From the NCBI GenBank assembly GCA_002425225.1, contig DILV01000026.1, positions 1 to 64,000 on the forward strand: a DNA stretch of 64,000 nucleotides. The letters run 5' to 3'. Made by a program: the position numbers and the translations under genes. Positions 27,035 to 38,084 of this stretch are shown in pieces; position 1 is the stretch's first letter; the number at the start of each line of letters is the position of its first letter. Origin of the DNA: Thiothrix sp. UBA5583 (lineage in GTDB: Bacteria; Pseudomonadota; Gammaproteobacteria; Thiotrichales; Thiotrichaceae). The notes beneath the pieces are model-generated. The model ran no database searches. It saw nothing but the letters and a program-made list of their open reading frames with translations, and was not told where the DNA came from.

Positions 27035-27353
27035 GCGGTTTTTTTGCTGGTGTCATGCGAGGTATTTTCCCGCATGACACGCTCAAACCTGTTATTTTGC
27101 TGGACTCTGCATAATTCGCGTGCTAATTTAAGCCGACTTGAATCTGTATCCAGATTCATTCCTGCGAATCCTGTCTCGTTATTCCTTGATCGTAGACTCC
27201 TGTTTAAACGCCAATCTGTAGGCTTACAAGCCTCATGTTCCATGGCTGTAAAGCGTTTCCGGCAAACATCTTCCGACCGGGCGCAGAGAGGCTCCGACGA
27301 GAGGGGTTTTCTGTTCATTGATACGATATTTCTTGTACAAACCTCATCAATTT
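27035..27353 (+). promoter_or_regulatory. trxA-rho intergenic leader with hairpin
   Basis: A 319-base stretch without a convincing gene. At 27050-27080 a perfect ten-base inverted repeat (GTGTCATGCG / CGCATGACAC) with an 11-base loop lies just after trxA; no T-run follows, so it is not a standard terminator. The rest contains no clear -35/-10 pair that I would defend. In E. coli the long rho leader mediates autogenous termination; a similar role here is inference from position only. Confidence 0.4.
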
Positions 27354-28613
27354 ATGAATCTGTCTGAATTAAAAAAGAAATCCGCTGCTGAAGTCTTTGA
27401 AATGGCTCAGGCTTTGGGTATTGAGAGCATTTCCCGTACCCGCAAGCAAGACATCATTTTCGCCCTGTTGAAAGCCCACGCACAAAACGGCGAGGACATC
27501 TACGGCGATGGCGTACTGGAAATTCTCCAGGACGGTTTTGGTTTCCTGCGTTCCCAGGACTCCAGCTACCTTGCAGGGGCAGATGACATCTATGTTTCTC
27601 CCAGCCAGATCCGCCGTTTCGGTCTGCGCACGGGCGATACCATTGCGGGGAAAATCCGCCCGCCCAAGGATAATGAGCGTTATTTCGCTCTGTTGAAAGT
27701 GGATAACATCAACTATGAACCACCGGAAAGCGCCCGCAACAAGATTGCCTTTGAAAACCTGACACCACTGCACGCCGATGAGCGTATGCGTATGGAGCGG
27801 GGTAACGGCAGTCGTGAAGATATTACTGCCCGCGTCATTGATATTGTCTCCCCTTACGGTAAAGGTCAGCGTGGTCTGATTATCGCGCCGCCCAAGGCCG
27901 GTAAGACCATCATGCTGCAAAACATTGCGCAGAGCATTGCCTCCAATTACCCGGAATGTTACCTGATCGTCCTGCTGATCGACGAGCGCCCGGAAGAGGT
28001 GACGGAAATGCAGCGTATGGTACGTGGCGAGGTTATTTCCTCCACGTTTGACGAGCCAGCCGCCCGTCATGTGCAAGTGGCAGAAATGGTCATCGAGAAA
28101 GCCAAACGTCTGGTCGAGCACAAGCGTGACGTGGTGATCCTGCTGGACTCGATTACCCGTCTGGCGCGTGCCTACAATACCGTGGTTCCGTCATCCGGCA
28201 AGGTATTGACGGGTGGTGTGGATGCCAATGCCCTGCATCGTCCCAAGCGTTTTTTCGGTGCAGCGCGTAATATCGAGGAAGGCGGTAGCTTGACTATCAT
28301 CGCTACGGCGCTGATTGATACCGGCTCCAAGATGGATGAGGTTATCTACGAGGAGTTCAAGGGAACCGGCAACATGGAAATTCATCTGGATCGCCGCATT
28401 TCCGAGAAACGTGTATTCCCTGCCATCAACATCAACCGTTCCGGCACGCGCCGCGAAGAGTTGCTGACTTCCCAGGAAGAACTGCAAACCTTGTGGGTAT
28501 TGCGCAAGTTCCTGCATGGCATGGACGAGCTGGAAGCAATGGAACTGCTGTTTGACAAGCTCTCCAAAACCAAAACCAACAGCGAATTTTTCGACGTTAT
28601 GCGTCGCGGGTGA
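27354..28613 (+). CDS. rho: Transcription termination factor Rho
   Basis: A hexameric RNA helicase that ends factor-dependent transcripts. 419 residues. The N-terminal helical Rho_N ([24 protein letters not shown]) is followed by the cold-shock-like RNA-binding domain ([18 protein letters not shown]). The RecA-type motor shows P-loop APPKAGKT, Q-loop region, Walker [17 protein letters not shown] and R-loop/secondary RNA-site motifs ([26 protein letters not shown]). The ATG at 27354 starts at the conserved N-terminus. Normal length, nothing unusual. Confidence 0.99.
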   Translation: MNLSELKKKSAAEVFEMAQALGIESISRTRKQDIIFALLKAHAQNGEDIYGDGVLEILQDGFGFLRSQDSSYLAGADDIYVSPSQIRRFGLRTGDTIAGKIRPPKDNERYFALLKVDNINYEPPESARNKIAFENLTPLHADERMRMERGNGSREDITARVIDIVSPYGKGQRGLIIAPPKAGKTIMLQNIAQSIASNYPECYLIVLLIDERPEEVTEMQRMVRGEVISSTFDEPAARHVQVAEMVIEKAKRLVEHKRDVVILLDSITRLARAYNTVVPSSGKVLTGGVDANALHRPKRFFGAARNIEEGGSLTIIATALIDTGSKMDEVIYEEFKGTGNMEIHLDRRISEKRVFPAININRSGTRREELLTSQEELQTLWVLRKFLHGMDELEAMELLFDKLSKTKTNSEFFDVMRRG

Positions 28614-28619
28614 TTGTAG

Positions 28620-28674
28620 GGGCGCACCTCTGTGTGCGCCCTGTCTTGAAGAGGGTAGACACAGAGGTCTACCC
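28620..28674. repeat. Tandem palindromic repeat between rho and hflX
   Basis: Two perfect eight-base stems follow each other: GGGCGCAC / GTGCGCCC at 28620-28641 (loop CTCTGT) and GGGTAGAC / GTCTACCC at 28653-28674 (loop ACAGAG). The second loop is the complement of the first (CTCTGT versus ACAGAG), so the unit is a mirror-like double palindrome, typical of REP/BIME-type elements. It covers the hflX stop codon. It could also serve as a bidirectional terminator for the convergent genes, although T-runs are lacking. Confidence 0.7.
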
Positions 28675-29955
28675 CAGCAGGTCTGTCAAAGATAAGCCTT
28701 CTTCCCGTAGGTATTGATCCAGCCGTCGCTGGTCAATCGCCACGTTCAGGCAGAAATTACCTTCATCTGAAATCTGTTCCTGTTGAATGGCCTTGTCCGC
28801 GTATAGCCGGGCACGTAGGCGTGCATGTTTGGGAGAGATGTGTAGCTCGCCGTGGAACATTTGTCCGGCGAAATAATTACCGAGATATTCCAGCAGGATG
28901 TCCAGTCCCCAGTGTTGTTGAGCGGAAACATAAACACGGGTAGGGTTGGTTCCATTGCCTTCTTCAATGTGGGGTGTCTGCCCGCCAAGGTCGATCTTGT
29001 TCATGATTTCGATTTGCGGCACGTTTTCTGCACCAATTTCGGCAATGACCTTGTTGACCTGTTCACGGTACAGCTCAAGCTGTTCGTCGTGGCTGTCGAT
29101 CACGTGCAGCAACAGGTCGGCATCAACCGTTTCCTGCAAGGTGGAGCGGAATGCCGCCACCAGATCGTGGGGCAGGTGGCGGATAAAACCGACTGTATCG
29201 GCAAGGATGATTTCCTGCTGATTGGGTAATTGTACCCGGCGCAAGGTGGGGTCAAGCGTGGCAAACAACTGGTCGGCAGCGTATACGTCTGCCTGTGTCA
29301 GGGCATTGAACAAGGTAGATTTGCCCGCGTTGGTATAGCCAACCAAGGAAACCGTGGGAATTTCAGCCTTTTTGCGGGCTTGTCGCCCTTGTTCGCGCTG
29401 GTTTTGTACTTTTTCCAGACGTTTGTTGATCTGTTTGATACGTTCACCTAGCAAGCGGCGGTCGGTTTCGAGCTGGGTTTCCCCTGGGCCGCGCAAGCCG
29501 ATACCGCCTTTTTGGCGCTCAAGGTGAGTCCATCCGCGCACCAAGCGGGTTGACAGGTGTTTTAACTGCGCCAGTTCAACCTGAAGTTTGCCTTCATGGC
29601 TGCGGGCGCGTTGGGCAAAAATATCCAGAATTAGGCCGGTACGATCCAGAACGCGGCATTGCAGCAGCTTTTCCAGATTGCGTTCTTGGGCAGGTGAAAG
29701 GGAGTGGTCGAAAATAACCAGATTGGCATCATGGGCGAGTAGCAAATCACGTACTTCCTGTGCTTTGCCTTCGCCAATAAAGTAACGCGGGTCAGGGCTT
29801 TGCCGTGAACCGCTGAGAAAACCTGTTACTTTTGCGCCAGCCGAAGATGCCAGCTCGATGAATTCCTTTTCATCCTGAACGGATTTTGCCGAATTGAAAC
29901 TGATCTGAACAAGTACGGCATGTTCACCGCCTCCGGGACGTTCAAACAGTTCCAA
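28669..29955 (-). CDS. hflX: Ribosome-associated GTPase HflX
   Basis: A GTPase that splits stalled or hibernating ribosomes, notably after heat stress. 428 residues. The N-terminal HflX domain (DPRYFIGEGKAQEVRDLL, then VIFDHSLSPAQERNLEKLL) precedes a coiled coil with the Gly-rich GGIGLRGPGETQLETDRR. The G domain contains G1 GYTNAGKST, G3 DTVGFIRHLP and G4 MNKIDL. Last gene of the protease-mutL-miaA-hfq-hflX series, 30 bases after hfq. The stop lies inside a palindromic repeat. Confidence 0.98.
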   Translation of the reverse strand: MELFERPGGGEHAVLVQISFNSAKSVQDEKEFIELASSAGAKVTGFLSGSRQSPDPRYFIGEGKAQEVRDLLLAHDANLVIFDHSLSPAQERNLEKLLQCRVLDRTGLILDIFAQRARSHEGKLQVELAQLKHLSTRLVRGWTHLERQKGGIGLRGPGETQLETDRRLLGERIKQINKRLEKVQNQREQGRQARKKAEIPTVSLVGYTNAGKSTLFNALTQADVYAADQLFATLDPTLRRVQLPNQQEIILADTVGFIRHLPHDLVAAFRSTLQETVDADLLLHVIDSHDEQLELYREQVNKVIAEIGAENVPQIEIMNKIDLGGQTPHIEEGNGTNPTRVYVSAQQHWGLDILLEYLGNYFAGQMFHGELHISPKHARLRARLYADKAIQQEQISDEGNFCLNVAIDQRRLDQYLREEGLSLTDLLG

Positions 29956-29985
29956 TCGGCAACCTTCCTGTTTTCTGTGTGGATA

Positions 29986-30213
29986 TTATTCCGGAGCGAG
30001 TGCCAGCTTGATCGGGCGAGCAGGCACGATCGTGGAAATGGCGTGTTTGTAAACCAGTTGGCTAACGGTATTTCCCAGCAATACAACGAACTGGTCAAAA
30101 GACTCGACATGCCCCTGTAATTTGATGCCATTGACGAGGTAGATAGAGACAGGAATCCGTTCCTTTCTCAGAGCATTAAGGAAGGGTTCTTGTAATGTGT
30201 GCCCTTTCGACAT
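29986..30213 (-). CDS. hfq: RNA chaperone Hfq
   Basis: A hexameric Sm-like protein that pairs small RNAs with mRNAs. 75 residues, shorter than E. coli Hfq because the disordered C-terminal tail is almost absent, as in many other gammaproteobacteria outside the enterics. Sm1 ([40 protein letters not shown]) and Sm2 with the [10 protein letters not shown] motif are intact. AGGAG lies seven bases upstream. The 158-base gap from miaA may contain a separate promoter. Confidence 0.99.
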   Translation of the reverse strand: MSKGHTLQEPFLNALRKERIPVSIYLVNGIKLQGHVESFDQFVVLLGNTVSQLVYKHAISTIVPARPIKLALAPE

Positions 30214-30371
30214 GAGCTTCTCCTAAAAAATATACTCGGGTTTGTGGTTGTTATGGTCTCACACCTAAAAGCTAGGGGTTGGTGGTGAGCCAGTCGCTTC
30301 TTTCCTTCGACGCCTAAAAGCTTATCAGTTCTGTCGTCCCGCAAGAATGCCAGTTTGTCGGACGTATCCGT

Positions 30372-31298
30372 TCATCTGCCAATAAACGTTGAAACGTTGC
30401 TGATGACCGATGAATGGCTGAGTTCTGCGGGGTCATACACTGAAATGCCTCTTTCGGAACGCAACCACGTCATTTGACGTTTAGCAAGCTGCCGTGTAGC
30501 GACAATAGCACGATCGCGCATCTGATTGTAGTCTATTTCGTTAATTAAATAACCCCAAATTTGCCGGTAGCCCACAGCACGAATGGCTGGCAGGTGCGTG
30601 TCCAGATCACCACGGAGTAACAGTTTGCGTACTTCTTCGATGACACCCTGTTTTAGCATCTGCTCGAAACGCAGGGCGAGGCGTGCGTGTAGCCATGCCC
30701 GGTTTTGCGGGATCAGGGCAATTTTCAGTAGCTGATAAGGGCAAGCATCGTACCACTGCGCCTGTTGCAGTTCGGTCAGGGATTTGCCAGTCAGCTCGTA
30801 AACTTCCAGGGCACGTTGCAGGCGTTGTGGGTCATTGGGGTGGATACGTTGGGCGGCGATGGGATCAATACTTGCCAGTCGATCATGCAGTGCCTGCCAG
30901 CCGTGCTCGGCGGCTTCGGCATCGAGGCGGGCGCGGATGACCTGATCAGCTTGGGGCAGGTCTGACAGGCCGTATTCGAGAGCGCGGAAATACAGCATGG
31001 TTCCACCGACCAGTAACGGGATGCGCCCGCTGGCAGTGATGTCAGCCATTTCACGCAGTGCGTCTGCGCGGAAGTCGGCGGCAGAATAGGGTTGGGATGG
31101 GTCGAGGAAATCAATCAAGCGGTGTGGGGCTTGCGCCAGAGTGGCAGCATCCGGCTTGGCGCTGCCAATGTCCATGCCTTTGTAAACGAGGGCGGAATCG
31201 ACGCTGATAATTTCCAGCGGGAAATGTTTGCGCAGTTCCACCGCTAGATCGGTTTTACCCGTGCCGGTCGGCCCCATGAGAAAGATGGCTTTGTCCAT
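30372..31298 (-). CDS. miaA: tRNA dimethylallyltransferase
   Basis: Adds dimethylallyl to A37 of tRNAs reading UNN codons. 308 residues. P-loop GPTGTGKT is at 9-16, then [19 protein letters not shown] (substrate-binding Asp-Ser), and the [10 protein letters not shown] and [12 protein letters not shown] signatures. Start overlaps the mutL stop by one base (TGATG). Typical order mutL-miaA-hfq. Confidence 0.98.
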   Translation of the reverse strand: MDKAIFLMGPTGTGKTDLAVELRKHFPLEIISVDSALVYKGMDIGSAKPDAATLAQAPHRLIDFLDPSQPYSAADFRADALREMADITASGRIPLLVGGTMLYFRALEYGLSDLPQADQVIRARLDAEAAEHGWQALHDRLASIDPIAAQRIHPNDPQRLQRALEVYELTGKSLTELQQAQWYDACPYQLLKIALIPQNRAWLHARLALRFEQMLKQGVIEEVRKLLLRGDLDTHLPAIRAVGYRQIWGYLINEIDYNQMRDRAIVATRQLAKRQMTWLRSERGISVYDPAELSHSSVISNVSTFIGR

Positions 31299-33175
31299 CA
31301 GCGCCCTCGCAGGAACAGTTTGTCGATTTGATCCAGGCTCATTTGTGTCCAGGTGGGGCGTCCGTGGTTACATTGTCCGCTGCGTTCGGTGCGTTCCATG
31401 TCGCGCAGCAGGGCGTTCATTTCCGGGATACTGAGCTTGCGATTGGCTCGTACCGAGCCGTGGCAGGCCATCGTTGCCAGAATTTCATTCATGGCGTGCT
31501 GGATGCGGTTGCTTGTACCGTGGGTCATCAGGTCGGCGAGTACGTCACGAACTAATGCTTCGCTATCGCCATCTTTCAGCAGGCTGGGAACAGCGCGGAT
31601 CACCAGCTTTTCCATGCCCATCCTTCCCAGTTCAAAGCCAAGTGCGCGGAAGGTGTCGGCGTGTTGTTCGGCGTAATCGGCTTCTTTCTTGCTGACATTG
31701 AGACTGTGCGGCATCAGTAATGGCTGGGAGCGGATGGCATCTTCCGTCATGCTTTGCTTGAGGTATTCGTAGGTAATGCGTTCGTGGGCGGCGTGCATGT
31801 CCACAATTACCAGCCCGGCAGCGTTCTGGGCGAGGATGTAGATGCCGTGTAGCTGGGCGATGGCATAGCCGAGGGGGGGGGCCTCACCCCCAACCCCCGC
31901 ACCCAGCCACTGTTCGTGTCGTCCCTCAAGGGGCGAGGGGGCTAAAGAGGGAGGTGGTTCTACTGGCTGGTATAGCTGCTGGTAAACGGCCATCTGTTCG
32001 CGCACGGGCATCTGTAAGCGCGTTTGGTATTGTGCCTGATACGACGGTTGATACGCCGGGCGCACCTCTTCGCTTCCCCCTTGGCAAAAGGGGGGCTGAG
32101 GGGGATTTTCTTGCAAAGGGGGGATGGCGGCGGTGGAGGTGGGCAATTGCGTCGGCGCTGCTGTTTCATCGCCCGGTCTGATGTCGGCAATCGCCTGATG
32201 CAAGGTGCGGAACAAGAAATCATGTACCAACCGCCCTTCGCGGAAGCGTACTTCCTGTTTGGTGGGGTGTGCGTTGGCATCCACCAGTTGTGGATTGAGT
32301 TCGAGGAACAAAATGAAGCCCGGATGCCGTCCGTGGTACATCACATCCTGATAGGCTTGCTTGACGGCGTGCGAAATCAGCTTGTCGCGCACATTGCGCC
32401 CATTCACATAGAAATACTGCAAATCCGCCTGTGAGCGCGAAAAGGTCGGCAAGCCTACCCAGCCCCACAAGCGCATTCCGGCGGCTTCATAATCCAGATA
32501 CAGGCTTTGTTCGGTAAATGCACTGCCGCAAATGTCGGTAATACGTCGTTCCGCACCCATGCGGTCGCTGGCAGGGCGCAGTTGCAGGGTATTTTTCTGG
32601 TTGTGGTTGAGTTCAAAGCCTACATCGAAGCGGCTCAGTGCCATTTTGCGCACAATATCTTCGATATGCCCGAATTCGGTTTTTTCGGTCTTGAGGAATT
32701 TGCGCCGCGCCGGAGTGTTGAAAAACAGGTCAGTAACATCCACGCTTGTGCCGGATGCGTGGGCGGTGGGTTCGGGTTCGCCGAAAATCTCCTGCCCGTC
32801 ACCGAACAGTTTCCAGCCTTGTTCACCCTCTGTTTGACGGGAACTGAGGGTCAGGCGGGAAACCGAGGCAATGCTGGGCAAGGCTTCACCGCGAAAGCCG
32901 AGGCTGCGTACCTGTTCCAGATCGTCCAGACTGGCGATTTTGCTGGTGGCGTGACGGCTGAGGGCAAGGGCAAGTTCGTCGCGTGGGATGCCGCAACCGT
33001 TATCGCGGATGCGGATACGTTTGATGCCGCCTTGTTCGATGTCGACCCCGATGCGGGTGGAACCCGCATCCAGGGCATTTTCCAGCAGTTCCTTGACCAC
33101 CGAGGCGGGGCGTTCAACAACCTCGCCAGCGGCAATCTGGTTGATCAGGTGGGCAGGAAGCTGGCGTATCGGCAT
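31298..33175 (-). CDS. mutL: DNA mismatch repair protein MutL
   Basis: Couples mismatch recognition by MutS to strand removal. 625 residues. The GHKL ATPase domain is complete: [41 protein letters not shown] disordered linker spans about residues 335-440. The C-terminal domain contains [12 protein letters not shown], which fits the metal-binding D-x-H-A-(x)2-E-(x)4-E nuclease motif with Gln replaced by Met, together with [13 protein letters not shown] and CNHGRP. This suggests an endonuclease-type MutL. The linker is built partly from two in-frame palindromic repeats; one includes a run of nine C on the coding strand. The start overlaps the protease stop (TAATG). Confidence 0.97.
   Translation of the reverse strand: MPIRQLPAHLINQIAAGEVVERPASVVKELLENALDAGSTRIGVDIEQGGIKRIRIRDNGCGIPRDELALALSRHATSKIASLDDLEQVRSLGFRGEALPSIASVSRLTLSSRQTEGEQGWKLFGDGQEIFGEPEPTAHASGTSVDVTDLFFNTPARRKFLKTEKTEFGHIEDIVRKMALSRFDVGFELNHNQKNTLQLRPASDRMGAERRITDICGSAFTEQSLYLDYEAAGMRLWGWVGLPTFSRSQADLQYFYVNGRNVRDKLISHAVKQAYQDVMYHGRHPGFILFLELNPQLVDANAHPTKQEVRFREGRLVHDFLFRTLHQAIADIRPGDETAAPTQLPTSTAAIPPLQENPPQPPFCQGGSEEVRPAYQPSYQAQYQTRLQMPVREQMAVYQQLYQPVEPPPSLAPSPLEGRHEQWLGAGVGGEAPPLGYAIAQLHGIYILAQNAAGLVIVDMHAAHERITYEYLKQSMTEDAIRSQPLLMPHSLNVSKKEADYAEQHADTFRALGFELGRMGMEKLVIRAVPSLLKDGDSEALVRDVLADLMTHGTSNRIQHAMNEILATMACHGSVRANRKLSIPEMNALLRDMERTERSGQCNHGRPTWTQMSLDQIDKLFLRGR
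31871..31956. repeat. GC-rich repeat embedded in mutL linker, with G9 tract
   Basis: This segment encodes the linker peptide around [10 protein letters not shown] ... [12 protein letters not shown] (about residues 407-435). Its composition (CCCTCAAGGGGCGAGGGGGC, then CCCCCAACCCCCGCACCCAG) is that of interspersed intergenic palindromic elements, not of mutL. It contains nine consecutive G at 31873-31881, a slippage-prone tract inside coding sequence. Confidence 0.65.
32071..32125. repeat. Second palindromic repeat in mutL linker (PQPPF type)
   Basis: CCCCCTT ... AAGGGGG arms around 32076-32095 are followed by GAGGGGGATTTTCTTGC and another AAAGGGGGG. On the mutL strand it reads [12 protein letters not shown] (about residues 351-369), the peptide typically produced when the common intergenic CCCCCTT/AAGGGGG repeat is translated. 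It looks like an in-frame insertion in the disordered linker. Confidence 0.65.
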
Positions 33176-35079
33176 TAGTGCGGCTGGCCTCCTGCGGGGG
33201 GAACAACGGCTTGTGGTGCAGGAGCTGCCGGGACTGGTTGTACGGGGACGGGCGTTGCAGGCATTGCCGGTACAGGGGCTACGCCCGTTGTAGTCGGAGT
33301 AGCCGGAGTGGCTGGTGCAACTGGAGTCGCTGGTACTGGTTGTGCTACGTCTGCCGGTTTGGGAGCGGTAGGTACAGCCGGAATTGGTTCGCTGGCTGCT
33401 GGTGCAGACACCTGTGTTGCCGGGGTGCTGGCAGGTGCAGCGGTTGGTGTGGTAGCAGGTGCAGCTTGCTGGATACCTGTCAGATCCTTGGAGCGGTCAT
33501 TGGTAATGCCGTAACGTGCCAGAATGCTGGCCTGGCTGTTCACGGCTTCCTTGCGGTCAATGACAAGCTGGTAGGCATCTGGGGTTTCCAGCGTGATGAA
33601 ATCGCTAGTGGCTGACTGGATTTTGTCAAAGAACTCACGGAAGTTGCGAATGCTTTCGCCGTTGATTTTTTCGATCAGCAAATCGGTGTCGTGATGGTAG
33701 TCCTTGTTAATATCAGCAGGCAATACCTTGGTCATGATGACAGGTTCGCTGCGCTTTTCATCCGGGGATTCGTAAGTCAGTGCACCGATACGGGCAGGAG
33801 TACCTTCCATGCCGTCAATCACATCCTGATTCAGCGGCATGAAGACCAGCCCGCCAAAAATGAAATAGGACGGCTGTTTGTCATACTGCTTGGGTTTGAC
33901 CAGCAGGTATTCCTTGCCGGGTTTGTCCAGATGGATACTGATCTCCATCGGTTGACCCTTGCGCAGGATTTTGAATTTCATGTCCTCGCCAATCTGGTGC
34001 ATGTCGATGTAATGGGTGTGGTCGATGAACTCACCGGGGCGGAATTCGACCGTGCCATTGTTTTCAATCTTGTGCCCGTCGATTTCGGTCACGATGTCAC
34101 CTACCTGTACTTTGCCGTCAGCAGGTGACTGTTTGTAAATCTTGTGTACCAGAATGCCGGTATGCTCATCGTTCATGCCGTATTTGCGGCGCATGGCGGG
34201 GTTTTCCAGAGATTGTGTCATGAAACCGTGGAAACCGTAGCCGTCGATCTTGCCATCTTTCATGTCATCCAGCACGTGGCGGATGATGGGGGTAGGGATC
34301 ATGTAGCCAATATTTTCGGTCAGGAAACCGGATTGCATGGCAACACCTACCACTTTGTCACCGGAAATGACCGGGCCGCCGCTGTTGCCAAAGTTGATGG
34401 CGGCATCGACTTGTGCAGCCATCAGGTTTTCGCCGGTATGCACGTAATTCTGTTTTTCAATGCGCGAAACCACGCCGCGTGTAACACTCAGGGTGTTGCC
34501 ACCAATCGGGAACCCGTAAACTTCCACGGATTGCTGCATCTTGGGCAGGTCGCCAAGTTCCAGCGGCTTGATGCCTTTGTAGGCGTTGGCATCTTTGGTG
34601 CGCAGGATCGCCAGATCAGATTCGTGCGAAATATATACAACGTCAGCTTCATAACGTTTGGTTTCGCCATGACGCTGGATTTCTATGAAAGTCGCATCAG
34701 CGGCAACGTGGGCATTGGTCAGAATCAGGTTGCCCTCGATCAGCAGACCGGAGCCGGAGCCTTTGCGTGAATCGGAATTCCATGGTGACAGGGCTTCATA
34801 GATGTGTTGGACAACGTGTATCTTAACAACCGCATCCTTGATTTTTTCGCGTAATTCATCGCTGATGGTCGCACTGTCCAAGGCAGTTGTCACCGGTTCC
34901 AGCGCAGGCGGTGGTGCTGTTGCGGGAACGGCGGGTTCTGCGGCTGGCTGGGGTGTTGGTGCAGTGGCTGGCTGGGCGGCGGTGGCAGGTGGATTCAGTG
35001 CAATTTCAGCGAATAAAACAGGCGAAGCTGTCAGGCCGAGGCATAACAGGCTCGTCATGAGAGTGGTTGTATGACGCAT
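33175..35079 (-). CDS. Secreted trypsin-like serine protease with PDZ region (paralogue 2)
   Basis: A 634-residue paralogue of the protein at 22669-24180. Signal peptide 1-24, then an Ala/Pro-rich segment (26-62). The catalytic domain has His124 (LTNAHVAA), Asp155 (ESDLAILRT) and Ser233 (NFGNSGGPV). A PDZ-like region ([31 protein letters not shown]) and the shared C-terminal domain follow. The last ~100 residues are an Ala/Pro/Thr/Val low-complexity tail absent from paralogue 1. It probably acts in the periplasm or at the surface. The stop overlaps the mutL start, so it may head the mutL-miaA transcript. Confidence 0.88.
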   Translation of the reverse strand: MRHTTTLMTSLLCLGLTASPVLFAEIALNPPATAAQPATAPTPQPAAEPAVPATAPPPALEPVTTALDSATISDELREKIKDAVVKIHVVQHIYEALSPWNSDSRKGSGSGLLIEGNLILTNAHVAADATFIEIQRHGETKRYEADVVYISHESDLAILRTKDANAYKGIKPLELGDLPKMQQSVEVYGFPIGGNTLSVTRGVVSRIEKQNYVHTGENLMAAQVDAAINFGNSGGPVISGDKVVGVAMQSGFLTENIGYMIPTPIIRHVLDDMKDGKIDGYGFHGFMTQSLENPAMRRKYGMNDEHTGILVHKIYKQSPADGKVQVGDIVTEIDGHKIENNGTVEFRPGEFIDHTHYIDMHQIGEDMKFKILRKGQPMEISIHLDKPGKEYLLVKPKQYDKQPSYFIFGGLVFMPLNQDVIDGMEGTPARIGALTYESPDEKRSEPVIMTKVLPADINKDYHHDTDLLIEKINGESIRNFREFFDKIQSATSDFITLETPDAYQLVIDRKEAVNSQASILARYGITNDRSKDLTGIQQAAPATTPTAAPASTPATQVSAPAASEPIPAVPTAPKPADVAQPVPATPVAPATPATPTTTGVAPVPAMPATPVPVQPVPAAPAPQAVVPPAGGQPH

Positions 35080-35264
35080 ATGGGGAAACCCTTATTAATT
35101 AAATCATTGCCCTTTGATGAGAGGGAGTCTAGTCCTAAGTTACATATCTTATCTGTAATTATGCTGCGAAAACATCTTGATCTATCGGTTTTTAGGGTAA
35201 AAGTTGGTATTCTTCGCCATCTTGATAGAGCAGCGAATAACTGTCAGCGACAACAGGACAGACA

Positions 35265-38084
35265 ATGATGGACTATAAGCACACACTAAATCTGCCAAAT
35301 ACACCTTTTCCCATGCGCGGTGATTTGGCAAAACGTGAACCGGGCATGTTGGCGGATTGGGAAAATCGCCAGATTTACCAGCAATTGCGTGAATACGCCG
35401 CCGGTCGCCCCAAATTCGTGTTACACGACGGGCCACCCTATGCCAATGGCAACATTCATATCGGTCATGCGGTCAACAAAATTCTCAAGGACATCATCGT
35501 CAAAAGCAAAACCCTGAGTGGTTTTGATGCTCCTTATGTGCCGGGCTGGGACTGTCACGGCTTGCCTATCGAACTCAAGGTTGAGGAAAAGCTGGGCAAG
35601 GTGGGTGACAAGGTGGATGCGTTTGCTTTCCGCAAAGCCTGCCGTGATTACGCCAGCGAACAGATTGACCTGCAACGCAAGGATTTCAAACGGCTGGGGG
35701 TGTTGGGTGACTGGAAAAACCCGTACCTGACCATGGATTTCCAGACCGAAGCCGATATTGTGCGGGCGTTGGGGCGGATTGCTGCCAACGGGCATCTGCA
35801 CAAGGGCGCAAAGCCGGTGCATTGGTGTACCGATTGCGGCTCGGCGCTGGCAGAGGCGGAAGTGGAATATGCTGACAAGACTTCCTTCTCCATCGACGTG
35901 CGCTTTACCGTTGCGGACGAAGCTGATTTGCTGCAACGAGTGCCGCAAGCGGCTGGTAACGGTGAAATCGCTGTAGTCATCTGGACAACCACACCGTGGA
36001 CATTGCCTGCCAACCAGGCGGTTGCCCTGAACCCGGAACTGGAATACGTGGTGGTGCAAACCGCTTCCGAACGTCTGGTGCTGGCAGAAGCCCTGTACGA
36101 ATCTGTCTTGCAACGCGCTGGCATCAGTGATTTCAGCATCATTGCCCGCTGCATGGGTGACGTGCTGGAAGGCTTGCAGTTGCAACACCCCTTCTACGCC
36201 CGTCATGTGCCGGTCATCCTCGGCGATCATGTCACCACCGATGCCGGTACAGGTGCTGTCCATACCGCACCCGGTCACGGTCAGGAAGACTTTGTGGTTG
36301 GCATGAAATACGGCCTGCCGGTGGATAACCCGGTCGGTGGTGACGGTTGTTTCCTGCCCAACACCGAATTGTTTGCGGGTGAATCCGTCCACAAGGCCAA
36401 CCCGCATGTGCTGGACGTGCTGACCGAACGCGGCAAGCTGCTGAAAGCCGACAAGCTGCGCCACAGCTACCCGCATTGTTGGCGGCACAAGACCCCGCTG
36501 ATTTTCCGTGCTACCCCGCAATGGTTCATCAGCCTGGAACAGAACGGCCTGCGTGCCAAGGCGCTGGAAGCAATCCAGGGGGTGAAATGGGTTCCCGACT
36601 GGGGCAAAGCACGGATCGAAGGCATGGTACAGAACCGCCCCGATTGGTGTATTTCCCGTCAACGTAACTGGGGTGTGCCGATTGCGCTGTTCATCCACAA
36701 GGAAACGGGCGAATTGCACCCACAAACTGACGCCCTGATTGAGGCGGTAGCGCAGCGGATTGAGCAAGAGGGTATTGATGCCTGGTTCCGCCTGCAAGCG
36801 GAAGAACTGCTGGGTAAGGATGCGCCCAATTACGATAAGGTAAGCGACACGCTGGACGTGTGGTTTGATTCCGGTGTCACCCATGCTTCGGTATTGGAAC
36901 GGCGTGCCGACCTGCAATTCCCGGCGGATGTGTATCTGGAAGGTTCTGACCAGCACCGTGGCTGGTTCCAGTCATCCTTGCTGTCGGCGATTGGCACGCG
37001 CGGCGCAGCGCCTTACCGCACCGTGCTGACCCACGGTTTCACGGTGGATGGCAAGGGCGAGAAAATGTCCAAGTCCAAGGGCAATGTGGTCATTCCGCAG
37101 AAAGTGACCGATTCCCTGGGGGCAGACATCCTGCGTCTGTGGGTGGCTTCCACCGATTACAGCCGCGAAATGTCAGTGTCCGACGAGATTTTGAAACGCA
37201 CGGCGGATGCTTACCGGCGTATCCGCAATACGGCGCGTTTCCTGCTGGCGAACCTGAACGATTTTGACCCGGCAACGGATGCGCTGGCGGCGGCAGACAT
37301 GTTGCCACTCGACCGCTGGGCGGTGGATCAGGCAGCACAAGTGCAGGCTAAAGTGTTGTCGGCTTACGACAAGTTCCACTTCCACCTGATTGCACAAGAG
37401 GTGTTGAACTTCTGTACGGTGGAACTGGGCAGCCTGTTCCTCGACATCACCAAAGACCGCCAGTACACCATGCAGGCTGGCAGCCGGGGGCGGCGTTCCG
37501 CACAAACGGCGGCCTGGCACATCCTCAATGCGATGGTGCGCTGGCTGTATCCGGTGCTGAGCTTTACTGCGGAAGAAATCTGGCAACACCTGCCGGGTGG
37601 CAAAGCAGTGGATTCGGTGCTGTTCACGGAATGGTACGATGGCCTGTTTACGTTGGATGCCTCTGACAAGCTGTCTGCCAGCGAGTGGAATTATGTGTTC
37701 AACCTGCGTGAACTGATCAGCAAGCAACTCGAAGAGGTGCGCGTCGCCGGTCAAATCGGCGCAGGTCTGGATGCGGAAGTCGATATTTACTACCGTAAAG
37801 AGGCACGTGAGTCAGGTGCTGATCCACTGGTAAAACTGGGCGAGGAACTACGTTTCGTGTTGATTACCTCCGCAGCTCGTTTACACGGTTTGGATGCTGT
37901 GCCGGAAGGTGCTGCCGAAGTGATGGATGGCGTATTTGTGCAGGTAACGCCTTCCGCGCATCGCAAGTGTGTACGTTGCTGGCACCACCGGGAAGATGTG
38001 GGGAGTCATGCCGAGCACCCTGAATTATGCGGGCGTTGTGTTGACAATGTAGCTGGAGAGGGTGAGGTGCGTGAATATGCGTAG
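35265..38084 (+). CDS. ileS: Isoleucyl-tRNA synthetase
   Basis: Charges tRNA-Ile. 939 residues. The class I HIGH motif appears in [15 protein letters not shown], the editing (CP1) domain includes [16 protein letters not shown] and [16 protein letters not shown], and KMSKS appears in [11 protein letters not shown]. The C-terminal zinc finger [10 protein letters not shown] ... CGRCVDNV is complete. Two ATGs are adjacent at 35265 and 35268. It precedes lspA with an eight-base overlap, the usual gammaproteobacterial arrangement. Confidence 0.98.
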   Translation: MMDYKHTLNLPNTPFPMRGDLAKREPGMLADWENRQIYQQLREYAAGRPKFVLHDGPPYANGNIHIGHAVNKILKDIIVKSKTLSGFDAPYVPGWDCHGLPIELKVEEKLGKVGDKVDAFAFRKACRDYASEQIDLQRKDFKRLGVLGDWKNPYLTMDFQTEADIVRALGRIAANGHLHKGAKPVHWCTDCGSALAEAEVEYADKTSFSIDVRFTVADEADLLQRVPQAAGNGEIAVVIWTTTPWTLPANQAVALNPELEYVVVQTASERLVLAEALYESVLQRAGISDFSIIARCMGDVLEGLQLQHPFYARHVPVILGDHVTTDAGTGAVHTAPGHGQEDFVVGMKYGLPVDNPVGGDGCFLPNTELFAGESVHKANPHVLDVLTERGKLLKADKLRHSYPHCWRHKTPLIFRATPQWFISLEQNGLRAKALEAIQGVKWVPDWGKARIEGMVQNRPDWCISRQRNWGVPIALFIHKETGELHPQTDALIEAVAQRIEQEGIDAWFRLQAEELLGKDAPNYDKVSDTLDVWFDSGVTHASVLERRADLQFPADVYLEGSDQHRGWFQSSLLSAIGTRGAAPYRTVLTHGFTVDGKGEKMSKSKGNVVIPQKVTDSLGADILRLWVASTDYSREMSVSDEILKRTADAYRRIRNTARFLLANLNDFDPATDALAAADMLPLDRWAVDQAAQVQAKVLSAYDKFHFHLIAQEVLNFCTVELGSLFLDITKDRQYTMQAGSRGRRSAQTAAWHILNAMVRWLYPVLSFTAEEIWQHLPGGKAVDSVLFTEWYDGLFTLDASDKLSASEWNYVFNLRELISKQLEEVRVAGQIGAGLDAEVDIYYRKEARESGADPLVKLGEELRFVLITSAARLHGLDAVPEGAAEVMDGVFVQVTPSAHRKCVRCWHHREDVGSHAEHPELCGRCVDNVAGEGEVREYA

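Noticed and set aside
28620..28674. CRISPR-like repeat
   Set aside because: Only two different palindromes, with no regular spacers or repeated units; no cas genes anywhere in the window.
35421..36956. 511-codon frame antisense to ileS
   Set aside because: A shadow of the ileS coding sequence; no ribosome site or family similarity.
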